DNA of 64,000 nt from Actinocatenispora thailandica (GCF_016865425.1 NZ_AP023355.1:372001-436000), one strand, 5' to 3'. Counted from the stretch's first letter, positions 7,661-16,904 are shown. Notes: generated from the letters alone by a model not told the origin. Program-made: numbers and translations.

Positions 7661-8481
7661 GGACGGACGGATGGTTGGCCGCGCTGGCCACCGAACTGCA
7701 CCGGCACGGGCTCGGTTCGGACCTGACCGGGCACGTGGTGGCCGAGGCGGCGGCGCACCTGCGTGACAGCGGGGAGGCACCGTTGACCGCGTTCGGCGCG
7801 CCGGAAGCGTACGCGGCGGCCGTCGCGGCGAGCGTCGGTGGCCCGGCGCCCGCCGCACCCGGCCGGGCCGTCGGACCGGTGCGGCTCGCGGCCCGCGGCA
7901 TCACCAAGCGGTACCGGCGGCGCACCGTGCTCGCCGACGTCGATCTGACCGTGCGGGCCGGTGAGGTCGCCGCGGTCATCGGCGCGAACGGCTGCGGCAA
8001 GAGCACCCTGCTGCGCATCTGCGCCGGGCTGGCCCGACCGGACCGGGGCACCGTACGGATCGACGGCCGGCTCGGGTTCTGCCCGCAGGACGGCGGGGTC
8101 AGCGAGTTCCTCACCGCCGACGAGCACTTCGCGCTGGTCGGCGCCGGCCGCGGCCTGGACCGGGCGTCGGCTCGGCGTGCCGGGCGCGCCGACGCCGCCC
8201 TGCTGGACTGGGCGCCGCAGCCGCGGGTGCTGGCGCGGCACCTGTCCGGCGGCACCCGGCAGAAGCTGAACCTGGCGCTGGCCCGGCTCGGCACCCCGGA
8301 CGTGCTGCTGCTCGACGAGCCGTACCAGGGCTTCGACCGCGGCTCCTACCTCGACTTCTGGCACCAGGTGTGGCGCTGGCGAGACGGCGGCACGGCGATC
8401 GTGGTGGTCACCCACCTGCTCAACCAACTGGACCGGGTCGACACCGTGCTGGACCTGACCCGGGCGGAGGTGGCGGCATGA
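7657..8481 (+). CDS. ABC transporter ATP-binding protein
   Basis: ATPase of 274 residues. The first 70 residues are an unusual extension ahead of the ATPase fold ('RLAARGITKRYRRRTVLADVDL'). Walker A is 'GANGCGKST' (109-117), the signature is 'LSGGTRQK' (from 196), Walker B is 'VLLLDEP' and the switch His is in 'VVVTHLL'. The GTG at 7657 overlaps the last mini-ORF of the triplicated junction. An in-frame ATG at 7615 is possible but lies in the repeat. The 4-base ATGA overlap with the permease shows they form one transporter, probably an exporter controlled by PadR. Confidence 0.9.
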   Translation: MRTDGWLAALATELHRHGLGSDLTGHVVAEAAAHLRDSGEAPLTAFGAPEAYAAAVAASVGGPAPAAPGRAVGPVRLAARGITKRYRRRTVLADVDLTVRAGEVAAVIGANGCGKSTLLRICAGLARPDRGTVRIDGRLGFCPQDGGVSEFLTADEHFALVGAGRGLDRASARRAGRADAALLDWAPQPRVLARHLSGGTRQKLNLALARLGTPDVLLLDEPYQGFDRGSYLDFWHQVWRWRDGGTAIVVVTHLLNQLDRVDTVLDLTRAEVAA

Positions 8482-9170
8482 CGAGGACCCTGGTGGTGGC
8501 CGAGATGGCGCTGCGCGAGATGGCGCGGCGCCGGGTCGTGTTGATCATCCTGCTGCTGTTGCCGCTGGCGTTCTACCTGAGCCGGCGCGGCGACCATCTC
8601 GGCCAGTCGATCCGGTTCGTGTGCCTCGGGTTGGGCTGGGCGCTGTCCACCGCGGCGCTGTTCGCCGGCAGCGCCGCGCGGACGATCGAACCGCGGCTGC
8701 GACTGTCCGGATACTGCGCCCGGCATCTGATCGTCGGCCGGCTCGCCGCCCTGTGGGCGGTCGGCGTGCTGCTGAGCGCACCGTACTTCCTGCTCGTCCG
8801 GCTGGATCAGCACGACGTGCGGTACGGGGCGATCGCCGCGATCATGGCGCTGACCGTGCTGGTGTCGGCGTCGTTCGGGCTGGCCCTGAGCGTGGTACTG
8901 CCGCGCGAACTGGAGGGCACCCTGGTGCTGCTCGCGGTGGTGGGGCTGCAGATGATGCTCGACCCGGGCGATGCCTCGGCGCGGGCGCTGCCGTTCTGGT
9001 TCAGCCGGGAACTCGCCACCTACGCGGTCGACCACACCGGCGACGGGTACCTCGACCGCGGGTTGCTGCACGGGGTGCTCGCGGCGGCGGTACTCACGGC
9101 GCTGGTCGCGGTCGCCTTCCGGGTCCGGCAGGGCAGGCGGCCGCACCTGCGCTTCGAACCGATCCGCTGA
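8478..9170 (+). CDS. ABC transporter permease
   Basis: Membrane protein of 230 residues with about six hydrophobic segments: 21-35, 45-65, 80-100, 112-135, 140-160 and 195-215. It has no similarity that I can name beyond ABC-2-type half permeases. The ATG at 8478 overlaps the ATPase stop by four bases (ATGA). Together with PadR and the ATPase it makes a compact regulator-exporter cassette. Substrate unknown. A perfect hairpin terminator follows 15 bases after its stop. Confidence 0.82.
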   Translation: MTRTLVVAEMALREMARRRVVLIILLLLPLAFYLSRRGDHLGQSIRFVCLGLGWALSTAALFAGSAARTIEPRLRLSGYCARHLIVGRLAALWAVGVLLSAPYFLLVRLDQHDVRYGAIAAIMALTVLVSASFGLALSVVLPRELEGTLVLLAVVGLQMMLDPGDASARALPFWFSRELATYAVDHTGDGYLDRGLLHGVLAAAVLTALVAVAFRVRQGRRPHLRFEPIR

Positions 9171-9185
9171 GCGACGGGTGACGAC

Positions 9186-9220
9186 GAAGCCCGCCCCGGC
9201 CGATGGCCGGGGCGGGCTTC
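9186..9220. terminator. Bidirectional hairpin terminator
   Basis: GAAGCCCGCCCCGGCC (9186-9201) pairs perfectly with GGCCGGGGCGGGCTTC (9205-9220) around a three-base loop. It lies between the convergent permease and sepH genes. No T-run follows, as is common for GC-rich actinobacterial terminators. Confidence 0.85.
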
Positions 9221-9242
9221 GATCGCGCGACCGGGCAGGTGG

Positions 9243-10472
9243 TCAACGACCGCCCTGCTGGGTGTTGCCGTCGCCGAACAGCACGTCGTCCCAGCTGGGC
9301 AGCCGGGACCGGGCGCCGGTGGCGCCCTGCTCGTTGCGCCGGGGACGCAGCACCGCGAGCGACGGCACCGCCGGCAGCTCGCGCCCCTCCGCCTCGTCCT
9401 CGGTGAAGCCGGCGGTGCGGGTGTCGGTGGTGGAGCGGCGCGGCTCACCGAGGCCGGCGGGCCGGATCGGCTCGCTGCGCGCGGCCGGGCGGGCCGCCTC
9501 GGACTCGCCGGTGGGACGCAGCGGCTCGGCGTTGGGCCGCCGCTCACCGGACGGGCGCAGCGGCTCGGCGGCACGGCGCGGCGTCGCCTCGGTCGGCGCG
9601 GCGTCCGCGCTGCGCCGCTCCGGCGTCGGGAACAGCGGCTCGGCGGCCGGCCGGGCCGGTGCCGGCTCGGCCGGCCGGCTCGGCGTCGACAGCGGCCGGT
9701 CCAGCGTGGTCCGGGCGGTCTCGGGCAGCCGGCGCACCTCGCGCCGGGTGGTCTTGGTCGGCAGGCCGTGCCCGCCGCCCGGCTCCGGGCGCGTCTGCTC
9801 CGGCCGGGACCGCGTGGTGTCCGGCCGGGTCAGCGCGTGCCCGGAACGGGTCGCCGGCTCGGGCTCGGGCTCCTGGCCGAGCAGCGGCGCCGGCCGCTCG
9901 GCGGACAGGAACTGGGCCATGTCGTCGTCCGGTGTGACCACCTGGCGTGCCTTGTCCAGCGCCCACACCGCCTGCGCGGTGGCCTTGCCGGACGCCCAGC
10001 TGGCGGTGACCCGCCAGGTCCCGTCGTCTCGCCGGTACGCGTCCCAGGACACGCCCTCCGCGTCGACGCCGTGCTGGGTGAGCCGGGTGTCCACGATCTC
10101 GGCGAGGGTGGCACCGCGCTCGGAGGAGCGCAGCCGGGTGCGCCGGGCGTGCTGCGCCAGCATGGCGCGCTCCTGCAGCACCGGCCCCGCGTACCGGAGG
10201 ACCCGGTCGACCGGGACGCCGGCGATCCGGGCGACCTCCTCGGCCGACTCACCGGACCGGATCCGGGACTGGATGTCGCGCGGCGACAGCGCCGCCTCGG
10301 CCGCGGCCGGATCGGTGGCGGCGCCGAACTGGTTTCGCGGGGTCGTCTGCTCGTGCCGGACCGCCGCACCGACCCGATCGTCGATCGGCAGTGTCAGCAG
10401 GCGTCCGACCTCGTCTGCGAGGACGAGAGCCTGACCGTCCTCGGAGAGGGCGACGAAGCGTACCGGCCGCAT
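9243..10472 (-). CDS. sepH: Septation protein SepH
   Basis: Cell-division protein of 409 residues; SepH binds FtsZ and promotes its assembly in actinobacteria. The N-terminal DUF3071 domain (about residues 1-190) includes a helix-turn-helix, 'EEVARIAGVPVDRVLRYAGPVL' (about 78-99), and 'ASWASGKATAQAVW'. A long proline/arginine-rich disordered linker follows, with 'AEPLRP'-type repeats, and the C-terminus carries the conserved short motif 'LPSWDDVLFG'. A TAGGGT -10 (10519-10524) and a GGAGGA ribosome-binding site precede the ATG. Confidence 0.93.
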   Translation of the reverse strand: MRPVRFVALSEDGQALVLADEVGRLLTLPIDDRVGAAVRHEQTTPRNQFGAATDPAAAEAALSPRDIQSRIRSGESAEEVARIAGVPVDRVLRYAGPVLQERAMLAQHARRTRLRSSERGATLAEIVDTRLTQHGVDAEGVSWDAYRRDDGTWRVTASWASGKATAQAVWALDKARQVVTPDDDMAQFLSAERPAPLLGQEPEPEPATRSGHALTRPDTTRSRPEQTRPEPGGGHGLPTKTTRREVRRLPETARTTLDRPLSTPSRPAEPAPARPAAEPLFPTPERRSADAAPTEATPRRAAEPLRPSGERRPNAEPLRPTGESEAARPAARSEPIRPAGLGEPRRSTTDTRTAGFTEDEAEGRELPAVPSLAVLRPRRNEQGATGARSRLPSWDDVLFGDGNTQQGGR

Positions 10473-10633
10473 CGCTGTCCTCCGTCCCTCGACACCCCGT
10501 CACGTCACGGTACGCCGAACCCTAGCGGGTCGATGCCAGGCCACGCCGACTGTCACGGAGATAATCGTCGATCCGACACTCCCGGTACGGAGGGCATCGG
10601 TGCCGGTCAGCGCGCCGGACCGGGGTGCGACCC

Positions 10634-11749
10634 TCAGCCGAGCCGGGCCACGACGTGGTCGACGCAACGCGTCAGAGCAGCCACGTCGGCCGGCTCGATC
10701 GACGGGAACAACGCCACCCGCAGCTGGTTGCGGCCGAGCTTGCGGTACGGCTCGGTGTCGCGGATCCCGTTCGCCCGCAGCACCGCGGACACCGTCGGCG
10801 CGTCGATCCCGTCGGCCAGGTCGACGGTGCCGACCACGCTCGAACGCAGCGCCGGGTCGGTGACGAACGGCGTCGTGTAGTCGGTGCGTTCGGCCCAGTC
10901 GTAGAGGATCGCGGCCGACTCGGCGCAGCGCCGGACCGACCAGTCCAGCCCGCCCTGGTCGAGGATCCAGTCGACCTGCTCCGCGGCCAGCAGGATCGTG
11001 CCGAGCGACGGCGTGTTGTACGTCTGGTCCTTGCGCGAGTTCTCGATCGCCACCGTCAGGTCGAGGAACGCCGGGACGTACCGGCCGGTGGCGCGGACCT
11101 GCGCGGCCCGCTCCAGCGCCGCCGGGGACAGGATCGCGAGCCACAGCCCGCCCTCCGAGCCCAGGCACTTCTGCGGGGCGAAGTAGTAGCAGTCGGTCTC
11201 CGCCAGGTCGACCGGCAGCCCGCCGGCCCCGCTCGTCGCGTCGTGCAGCATCAGCCCACCGCCGACCCGCCGGACCGGGACCGCGGCGCCGGTGGACGTC
11301 TCGTTCTGCGGCGTGCCGTACACGTCGACGCCGTCCTCGGGCGTCAAACCGATCGCCGAGCCGGCCGGAGCGGACCGAACCGACGGGTCGGCGAGGAACG
11401 GTGCCGCGGTCATCGCGTCGACGAGCTTCTGCCCGAACTCGCCGAAGCTGGCCAGCTGCGCCCGCTCGCGGACCAGCCCGAACGTGGCGACCTCCCAGAA
11501 CGCGGTGGTACCGCCGTTGCCGAGCACCACCTCGTACCCGTCGGGGGCGTCGAACAGCTGCGCGATGCCGCGGCGCAGCCGCGCCACCTGGTCACGGACG
11601 GTGCGCTGGCGGTGCGAGGTACCGAGGTAGTCGCCGGCGACCGCGGACAGCGCGGCGACCTGCGCCGGCCGGATCTTGCTCGGGCCGCAGTTGAACCGGC
11701 CGTCGGCGGGCAGCAGCTCGGCCGGTATCCGAATGTCGGGCAGACCCAC
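10634..11749 (-). CDS. serC: Phosphoserine aminotransferase
   Basis: PLP enzyme of 371 residues that converts 3-phosphohydroxypyruvate to phosphoserine in serine synthesis. It is the actinobacterial form. 'FNCGPSKIRP' is the N-terminal substrate loop, 'LGNGGTTAFWE' binds PLP phosphate, and the PLP lysine is in 'YFAPQKCLGSEGG'. GTG 11749 is chosen because AGGGAG lies six bases upstream and the protein then begins like its family. An in-frame ATG at 11800 would add 17 residues. The serine-degrading enzyme sdaA is about 11 kb away, unlinked. Confidence 0.93.
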   Translation of the reverse strand: MGLPDIRIPAELLPADGRFNCGPSKIRPAQVAALSAVAGDYLGTSHRQRTVRDQVARLRRGIAQLFDAPDGYEVVLGNGGTTAFWEVATFGLVRERAQLASFGEFGQKLVDAMTAAPFLADPSVRSAPAGSAIGLTPEDGVDVYGTPQNETSTGAAVPVRRVGGGLMLHDATSGAGGLPVDLAETDCYYFAPQKCLGSEGGLWLAILSPAALERAAQVRATGRYVPAFLDLTVAIENSRKDQTYNTPSLGTILLAAEQVDWILDQGGLDWSVRRCAESAAILYDWAERTDYTTPFVTDPALRSSVVGTVDLADGIDAPTVSAVLRANGIRDTEPYRKLGRNQLRVALFPSIEPADVAALTRCVDHVVARLG

Positions 11750-11826
11750 GGCACGCTCCCTGGTCGGCGGGCTTGTCACGGCGACGCTGCCAGCCACCAT
11801 CCTGCCAACCGGGCGGCCGGCGCCGG

Positions 11827-12930
11827 TCAGAGGGTGTGCACCGTCGGATAGCCGGGGATGTCGGCGGGCCGGCGCGGTGGCGGGCCGACGTAGCGGGCGG
11901 ACGGGCGGACCAGCCGCCCCAGCTTCTTCTGCTCCAGGATGTGCGCCGACCAGCCGCCGACCCGGGCGCAGGTGAACATCGAGGTGAACATCTCGGCCGG
12001 TACCTCGGCGAAGTCCAGCACCACCGCGGACCAGAACTCGACGTTGGTGGCGAGTACCCGGTCCGGCTTGCGGGCGGCCAGCTCGGCCAGCGCCGCCCGC
12101 TCCAGCGCCGCCGCCACCTCGTACCGGGGTGCGTCGAGTTCCCGCGCGACCCGGCGCAGCGCAGCCGCCCGCGGGTCCTCCGCCCGGTACACCCGGTGCC
12201 CGAACCCCATCAGCCGCTCGCCGCGGTCGAGCACGCCCCGCACGTACGACTCGGCGTCACCGGTGCGCTCCACCTCCTCGATCATGTGCAGCACCCGGCT
12301 CGGCGCGCCGCCGTGCAGCGGCCCGGACAGGGCACCGATCGCGCCGGACATCGCCGCCGCCACGTCCGCGCCGGTCGAGGCGATCACCCGGGCGGTGAAC
12401 GTGGACGCGTTCAGGCCGTGCTCGGCGGCGGAGGTGAAGTACGCGTCGACCGCCGTGACGTGCCGCGGGTCCAGCTCGCCGCGCCACCGGATCATGAACC
12501 GCTCGACGATGGTGCCCGCCCGGTCGATGATCTTCTGCGGTACCGCCGGCAGCCCGACGCCGCGGGCCGACTGCGCGATGAACGACAGCGCCGTCACCGA
12601 CACCCGGGCCAGGTCGCTGCGGGCCCGGTCGTCGTCGATGTCGAGCAGCTGGCCGAGACCCCAGTGCGGGGCCAGCTGCGCCACCGCACTCTGCACGTCG
12701 ACCCGCACGTCACCGGTGTGCACCGGCACCGGGAACGGCTCCGCCGGCGGCAGCCCGTGCCCGAACTCGCCGTCCACCAGCAGCCCCCACACGTCCCCGT
12801 ACGAGACGCGGCCGATCAGGTCCTCGATGTCGACGCCGCGGTACCGCAGCGAACCGCCGGCCCGGTCGGGCTCGCTGATCTCGGTCTCGAAGGCGACCAC
12901 GCCCTCCAGCCCCGGTGTGAAGTCGGCCAT
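11827..12930 (-). CDS. Citrate synthase 2 family protein
   Basis: Condenses acetyl-CoA with oxaloacetate, or is a paralogue of that enzyme (367 residues). Catalytic histidines are visible in 'EHGLNAST' and 'GFGHRVYR', with 'GPLHGGAPSRV' between them. The usual catalytic Asp motif NVDF is replaced by 'NVEFWSAVVLDFAEVP', which I recall as typical of the CitA/citrate synthase 2 subgroup. 'ILEQKKLGRLVRPSARYVGP' closes the protein. GGAG precedes the ATG. It is divergent from pdxH, with 133 bases between. Confidence 0.9.
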   Translation of the reverse strand: MADFTPGLEGVVAFETEISEPDRAGGSLRYRGVDIEDLIGRVSYGDVWGLLVDGEFGHGLPPAEPFPVPVHTGDVRVDVQSAVAQLAPHWGLGQLLDIDDDRARSDLARVSVTALSFIAQSARGVGLPAVPQKIIDRAGTIVERFMIRWRGELDPRHVTAVDAYFTSAAEHGLNASTFTARVIASTGADVAAAMSGAIGALSGPLHGGAPSRVLHMIEEVERTGDAESYVRGVLDRGERLMGFGHRVYRAEDPRAAALRRVARELDAPRYEVAAALERAALAELAARKPDRVLATNVEFWSAVVLDFAEVPAEMFTSMFTCARVGGWSAHILEQKKLGRLVRPSARYVGPPPRRPADIPGYPTVHTL

Positions 12931-13063
12931 CCCGCAGTCTCCAGATCTCGTCGTCTCGCCACCGATGTCGGGTGTTCCTACCGGGTCAACCTGTCAGCCA
13001 GCGGCGAACGCTGCCCGCTGTGTCGCATTCGACACCTGGACCGGTCGGGACGCGGGAGAAGAT

Positions 13064-13738
13064 GTGCTGGTGCCCGACACGCCAGCGCCGATCGACTCCG
13101 CCCGCCTCGCCACGATGCGTGCGGAGTATGCCAGCGTCGGTATTGCGCCGGGGGACCTCGCCGCAGACTGGCACACGCAGCTGGGCCGGTGGCTCGCCGA
13201 CGCCACCGTCGCCGGGCTGCCCGAGCCGAACGCGATGGTGCTGGCCACCGTCGACGGCGCCGGCCGGCCGGCCAGCCGCACCGTGCTGCTCAAGGGGTAC
13301 GACGCGGCCGGGCTGGTGTTCTACACCAACTACGCGTCGGCGAAGGGGGAGCAGCTCGCGGCCCACCCGTACGGCTCGGTCACGTTCCCCTGGTACGGGT
13401 TGCACCGGCAGGTGCACGCCCGCGGCGCGGTGACCCGGGTCGGCCCGGAGGAGTCGGACGTGTACTTCGCGTCCCGGCCGCGCGGGTCCCAGCTCGGCGC
13501 CTGGTCCAGCCCGCAGTCGCAGGTGATCGACTCCCGGGAGGTGCTGGACGCCGCGTTCGCCTCGTACGACGCGCGGTGGCCGGAGGGCACCCCGGTACCC
13601 CGGCCGCCGCACTGGGGCGGCTTCCGGCTGGTGCCCGAGACGGTGGAGTTCTGGCAGGGCCGGGAGAACCGGGTGCACGACCGGCTGCGGTACCGGCGGG
13701 ACGGGGCGGCGTGGCGGCTGGAGCGCCTCGCCCCGTGA
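13064..13738 (+). CDS. pdxH: Pyridoxamine 5'-phosphate oxidase
   Basis: FMN enzyme of 224 residues that oxidises pyridoxamine or pyridoxine phosphate to PLP. Family motifs run in order: 'EPNAMVLATVDGAGRPASRTVLLK', 'FYTNYASAKGEQL', 'SRPRGSQLGAWSSPQSQVI' (substrate binding) and the C-terminal 'GRENRVHDRLRY'. GTG 13064 is chosen because GGGAG lies five bases upstream. An MFS gene overlaps its stop by four bases (GTGA), so the two are translationally coupled although their functions look unrelated. Confidence 0.93.
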   Translation: MLVPDTPAPIDSARLATMRAEYASVGIAPGDLAADWHTQLGRWLADATVAGLPEPNAMVLATVDGAGRPASRTVLLKGYDAAGLVFYTNYASAKGEQLAAHPYGSVTFPWYGLHRQVHARGAVTRVGPEESDVYFASRPRGSQLGAWSSPQSQVIDSREVLDAAFASYDARWPEGTPVPRPPHWGGFRLVPETVEFWQGRENRVHDRLRYRRDGAAWRLERLAP

Positions 13739-15042
13739 CCGGCACACCCGCCTCGGACACCGAACCGTCCGATACCGGTACCGCCGTGCGCCGCGGGCTG
13801 CTCGGCCGCGTCGCCGTGGACACCCGGCCGCTGCGCCACCCGGCGTACCGGCGGATGTGGATCGGCAACGGCGTCTCGTTCATCGGCTTCCAGGTCACCT
13901 CGGTGGCGGTACCGGTGCAGATGGATGCGATCACCCACCAGCCGGCGTGGAACGGCTACCTCGGCCTCGCCGGGCTGGTCCCGCTGGTGGTCTTCGCGAT
14001 CTGGGGTGGCGCCATCGCCGACGTACTGGACCGGCGCCGGCTCGTGCTGATCGGCTCGCTGTTCACCTGGGGGGTCACGCTCGCGCTGCTCGCGCAGGCG
14101 CTGATCGGGCTGCACAGCCCGGCGCTGCTGCTGGTACTGACCGCGTTGCAGGCGGTCGGCTTCGCGGTGGTGTCGCCGACCCGCGGCGCGATCGTGCCCC
14201 GGCTGGTACCGGCCGGATTGGTGCCGTCGGCGAACACGCTCAACTTCACGGTCTCCAGCGTGGCGACGGTGATCGGGCCGCTGTTCGCCGGCGCGGTGCT
14301 CGGCACCGGCCACTACGCCGCCGCGTACGGGGTGGATGCGGTGCTGTTCACCGTGTCGCTGTGGGCCAGCTTCCGGCTGCCGGCGATGCCACCGGTGGGC
14401 CGGCGGAACCGGCCCGACCTGCGGGCCGTGCTGTCCGGGCTGGCGTTCATCGCCGCCACCCCGCTGCTGTGGCTGTCGTTCGCCGCGGACCTGACCGCGA
14501 ACGTGCTGGCGATGCCGCGGGCGCTGTTCCCGGTGGTGGCCCGGACACAGTTCGGTGGCGAGGGCGCCGCCGGCTGGCTGTACTCGGCGATCGCCATCGG
14601 CGCGGTCGTCGGCGGGCTGTTCTCCGGCTGGATCGGGCGGATCCGCCGGCAGGGTCTCGCCCTGGTCGGCGCGGTCGCCTGCTGGGGGCTGGCGGTCGCC
14701 GCGGCCGGGCTGGCGCACTCGCTGCTGATCGCGGTGCTGTTCCTGGCCGCTGCCGGCTGCGCCGACCTGGTGAGCTCGGTGTACCGGCAGACGATCCTGC
14801 AACTGCACGCGCCGGACGAGCTGCGCGGCCGGTTGCAGGGCGTGTTCACCGCGGTGGTGGCCGGCGGGCCGCGGCTCGGCGACGTGCGCGCCGGCCTGAC
14901 CGCGCAGGCGTTCGGGCCGACCGCGGCATGGACAGTCGGCGGCCTCGCCGCGACCGCGGTGATCGTGCTGCTGGCGCTGGCGTTCCCGGCGCTGCGTCGC
15001 TACGACGGCCGGGCGCCGGCGCCGCGGGCCGGCGGCGACTGA
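13735..15042 (+). CDS. MFS transporter, MFS_3-like
   Basis: Exporter-type transporter of 435 residues with 11-12 predicted helices. 'LRHPAYRRMWIGNGVSFIGFQVTSVAVP' is the characteristic N-terminal entry, and 'GGAIADVLDRRRLVLIGSL' is the helix 2-3 signature. GTG 13735 overlaps the pdxH stop (GTGA). It is coupled to pdxH; transport of a vitamin B6-related compound would be a guess. It ends in a polar tail just before a degenerate GGGCCGGTGGTGG repeat. Confidence 0.87.
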   Translation: MTGTPASDTEPSDTGTAVRRGLLGRVAVDTRPLRHPAYRRMWIGNGVSFIGFQVTSVAVPVQMDAITHQPAWNGYLGLAGLVPLVVFAIWGGAIADVLDRRRLVLIGSLFTWGVTLALLAQALIGLHSPALLLVLTALQAVGFAVVSPTRGAIVPRLVPAGLVPSANTLNFTVSSVATVIGPLFAGAVLGTGHYAAAYGVDAVLFTVSLWASFRLPAMPPVGRRNRPDLRAVLSGLAFIAATPLLWLSFAADLTANVLAMPRALFPVVARTQFGGEGAAGWLYSAIAIGAVVGGLFSGWIGRIRRQGLALVGAVACWGLAVAAAGLAHSLLIAVLFLAAAGCADLVSSVYRQTILQLHAPDELRGRLQGVFTAVVAGGPRLGDVRAGLTAQAFGPTAAWTVGGLAATAVIVLLALAFPALRRYDGRAPAPRAGGD

Positions 15043-15418
15043 CGGGCCGGTGGTGGCTGACGGGCCGGTGGTGGACGGGCTGGTCGCGGCGGACGGGCTA
15101 AGGCGACTGACGGGCCGGTGGCGGCGGACGGGCCGGCGGCGACCGACGGCCGGGCGGTCTGGTTGGTGACGTCGTCGCGGCCAGACACCCCCGCCCACCC
15201 AGGGGGGCGCCCCGGCAACCACGCTACCGCCCGATCTTGCGTGTTGGCCGGCGCGACGGGCAAGCTGTGGACAACCGGCGCCCCTGTGGACAACGGCGAC
15301 CCGCCGGCCCGCCCAGCCAGGGCGTGCGGCCAGCCGAGGCGTGTGCCCGGCCGGGCGTGCGGCCACCCGGGCGTGTGACCGGCCAGGCCGGCGGGCCCGC
15401 GACCGACGGGAAGCCGCC
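15043..15418. other. Intergenic stretch with degenerate repeat and two DnaA-box-like 9-mers
   Basis: No gene is supported here. From 15043 to about 15140, 'GACGGGCCGGTGGTGG'-like words recur irregularly. TGTGGACAA, the reverse of the actinobacterial DnaA-box variant TTGTCCACA, occurs twice, at 15266-15274 and 15285-15293. An 86-codon open frame (15118-15378) has no recognisable protein features and is not called. Confidence 0.5.
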
Positions 15419-16360
15419 TCAGGACACGGTCAGGACGATCTTGCCGAGGGTGCGGCCCTGTTCCCCGAGCCGGTGCGCCGAGGCCGCCTCGGCCAGCGGG
15501 AACGTCGCCGCCACCCGAACCCGGAGCCGGCCCTCGTCGACCAGCCGGGACAGCTGCGTCAGCGCCGCCCCGTCCGGCTCGACCAGCACCGTCGCCGCGC
15601 GTACTCCGGCGGCGGACGCGGCGGCGATCGTGTCGTCGCTCGCCCCGCCCGCGATCGGGATCAGGATCCCGCCGCGCCGCAGTACCCGCAGCAGCGACGG
15701 GCCGGCGGCACCGCCGACGAGGTCGAGCACCACGTCGACGTCTCGTACCGTTGCCGGTACGTCCACGGTGGTGTAGTCGATCGGCTCGTCGACGCCGAGT
15801 GAGCGCAGCACGTCGTGCTTGCCGGCGCTGGCGGTCCCCAGCACGTACCCGCCGCGGGCCTTGGCGAGTTGTACGGCGAGGTGGCCGACGCCGCCGGCCG
15901 CGCCGGTGACCAGGACCCGCTGCCCCGGCCGTACGTCGGCGGTGTCGACGAGCGCCTGCCAGGCGGTGAGCCCGGCCAGCGGCAGGCCGGCCGCCTCGGC
16001 GTGGCTCAGCCCGCCGGGCTTGCGGGCGAGCTGCCGGGACGGCGCGGTCACGTACTCGGCGTAGCCGCCCGCCTGGCGCGGGAACCACGGCATCCCGAAC
16101 ACCTCGTCGCCGACCGCGAACCGGGTGACGCCGACGCCGACCTGCTCGACCACGCCGGAGACGTCCCAGCCGAGCACGGAGGGCCCGGGGCCGGCCGGCG
16201 CGGGCGTCTCGCCATCGGCGCGGGTCTTCCAGTCGACCGGGTTCACGCCCGCCGCGTGCACCCGGACCAGCACCTCGGTACCGATCGGCTCGGGCCGGGG
16301 CAGGTCGGCCGGCCGGAGCACCGCCGGGTCGCCGAAGCCGGCACACACGATCGCCTGCAT
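15419..16360 (-). CDS. NADP-dependent zinc-less quinone oxidoreductase (MDR family)
   Basis: Medium-chain reductase of 313 residues, probably NADPH:quinone or enone reductase. The N-terminal GroES-like half includes 'HAAGVNPVDWKTR' and 'GWDVSGVVEQVG'. The Rossmann half has 'VLVTGAAGGVGHLAVQLAK' (about residues 144-162), a typical NADP site. No catalytic zinc cysteines are seen. ATG 16360 is preferred to 16366 because AGGAG then has six-base spacing. It is divergent from an HxlR regulator 94 bases away, the standard arrangement for HxlR-controlled quinone or aldehyde stress genes. Confidence 0.9.
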   Translation of the reverse strand: MQAIVCAGFGDPAVLRPADLPRPEPIGTEVLVRVHAAGVNPVDWKTRADGETPAPAGPGPSVLGWDVSGVVEQVGVGVTRFAVGDEVFGMPWFPRQAGGYAEYVTAPSRQLARKPGGLSHAEAAGLPLAGLTAWQALVDTADVRPGQRVLVTGAAGGVGHLAVQLAKARGGYVLGTASAGKHDVLRSLGVDEPIDYTTVDVPATVRDVDVVLDLVGGAAGPSLLRVLRRGGILIPIAGGASDDTIAAASAAGVRAATVLVEPDGAALTQLSRLVDEGRLRVRVAATFPLAEAASAHRLGEQGRTLGKIVLTVS

Positions 16361-16366
16361 CACCAT

Positions 16367-16454
16367 CTCCTGTCCTCGTGCGGGGCGTCGTCACGATCAT
16401 CGGATGCCAGGTGCCGGATGGCCAGTAGGCACAATCCTGTAGCCTAGGTGCCCG
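16367..16454. promoter_or_regulatory. Divergent promoter between the oxidoreductase and HxlR genes
   Basis: A -10 box TAGCCT at 16440-16445 lies nine bases before the HxlR ATG, so that mRNA is probably leaderless or nearly so. GGCAC (16428-16432) and GTGCC (16448-16452) form an inverted repeat across this -10, a candidate HxlR operator. The oxidoreductase has its own AGGAG ribosome-binding site. Confidence 0.45.
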
Positions 16455-16904
16455 ATGGAAACCATCGATGACCAGCTCGAACACCGCTACGATGCGTACC
16501 TCGCGCAGTGCCCCTGCCGGCCGCTGCTCGACGTCATCGCGAACAAGTGGACCGCGTTGATCGTCGGCGCGCTGCTCGACCGGGAGCACCGGTTCGGTGA
16601 GCTGCGCCGCGAGATCGAGGGCATCAGCCAGAAGGTGCTCACCGCGAACCTGCGGGCGCTGGAGCGCAACGGCTTCGTGGCCCGCCGGGTCTACCCCACC
16701 TCGCCGCCCGCGGTCGGCTACTCGCTGACCGCGCTCGGCCGCAGCCTCGCCCCGCCGCTGGTCGCGGTGCGGGAGTGGACCGAACGGCACATGGACGACG
16801 TCGAGGCCGCCCGCGCCCGGTACGACACCGGCCTGCCGGTCGACGTGCCGCGTTCGGTGCCGGACGGGGCGGATCCCGCCGCCGAGCCGGCCGCGGCTCG
16901 GTAG
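16455..16904 (+). CDS. HxlR-family transcriptional regulator
   Basis: Winged-helix regulator of 149 residues. 'CPLLDVIANKW'-type entry is seen as 'CPCRPLLDVIANKWTALIV' (from residue 19), followed by 'LRREIEGISQKVLTANLRALERNGFVARRVY', the diagnostic HxlR recognition helix and wing. Cys19 is at the position of the redox-sensing cysteine of quinone- and aldehyde-responsive members, with a second Cys at 21. It probably controls the divergent reductase. The last 30 residues are an acidic/alanine-rich tail. Confidence 0.92.
   Translation: METIDDQLEHRYDAYLAQCPCRPLLDVIANKWTALIVGALLDREHRFGELRREIEGISQKVLTANLRALERNGFVARRVYPTSPPAVGYSLTALGRSLAPPLVAVREWTERHMDDVEAARARYDTGLPVDVPRSVPDGADPAAEPAAAR

Noticed and set aside
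15266-15293. Replication origin suggested by DnaA-box-like words
   Set aside because: Only two boxes, no AT-rich element and no dnaA or dnaN nearby.
15118-15378. 86-codon forward frame downstream of an MFS gene
   Set aside because: Low-complexity start in a degenerate repeat, no recognisable motif and no ribosome-binding site.
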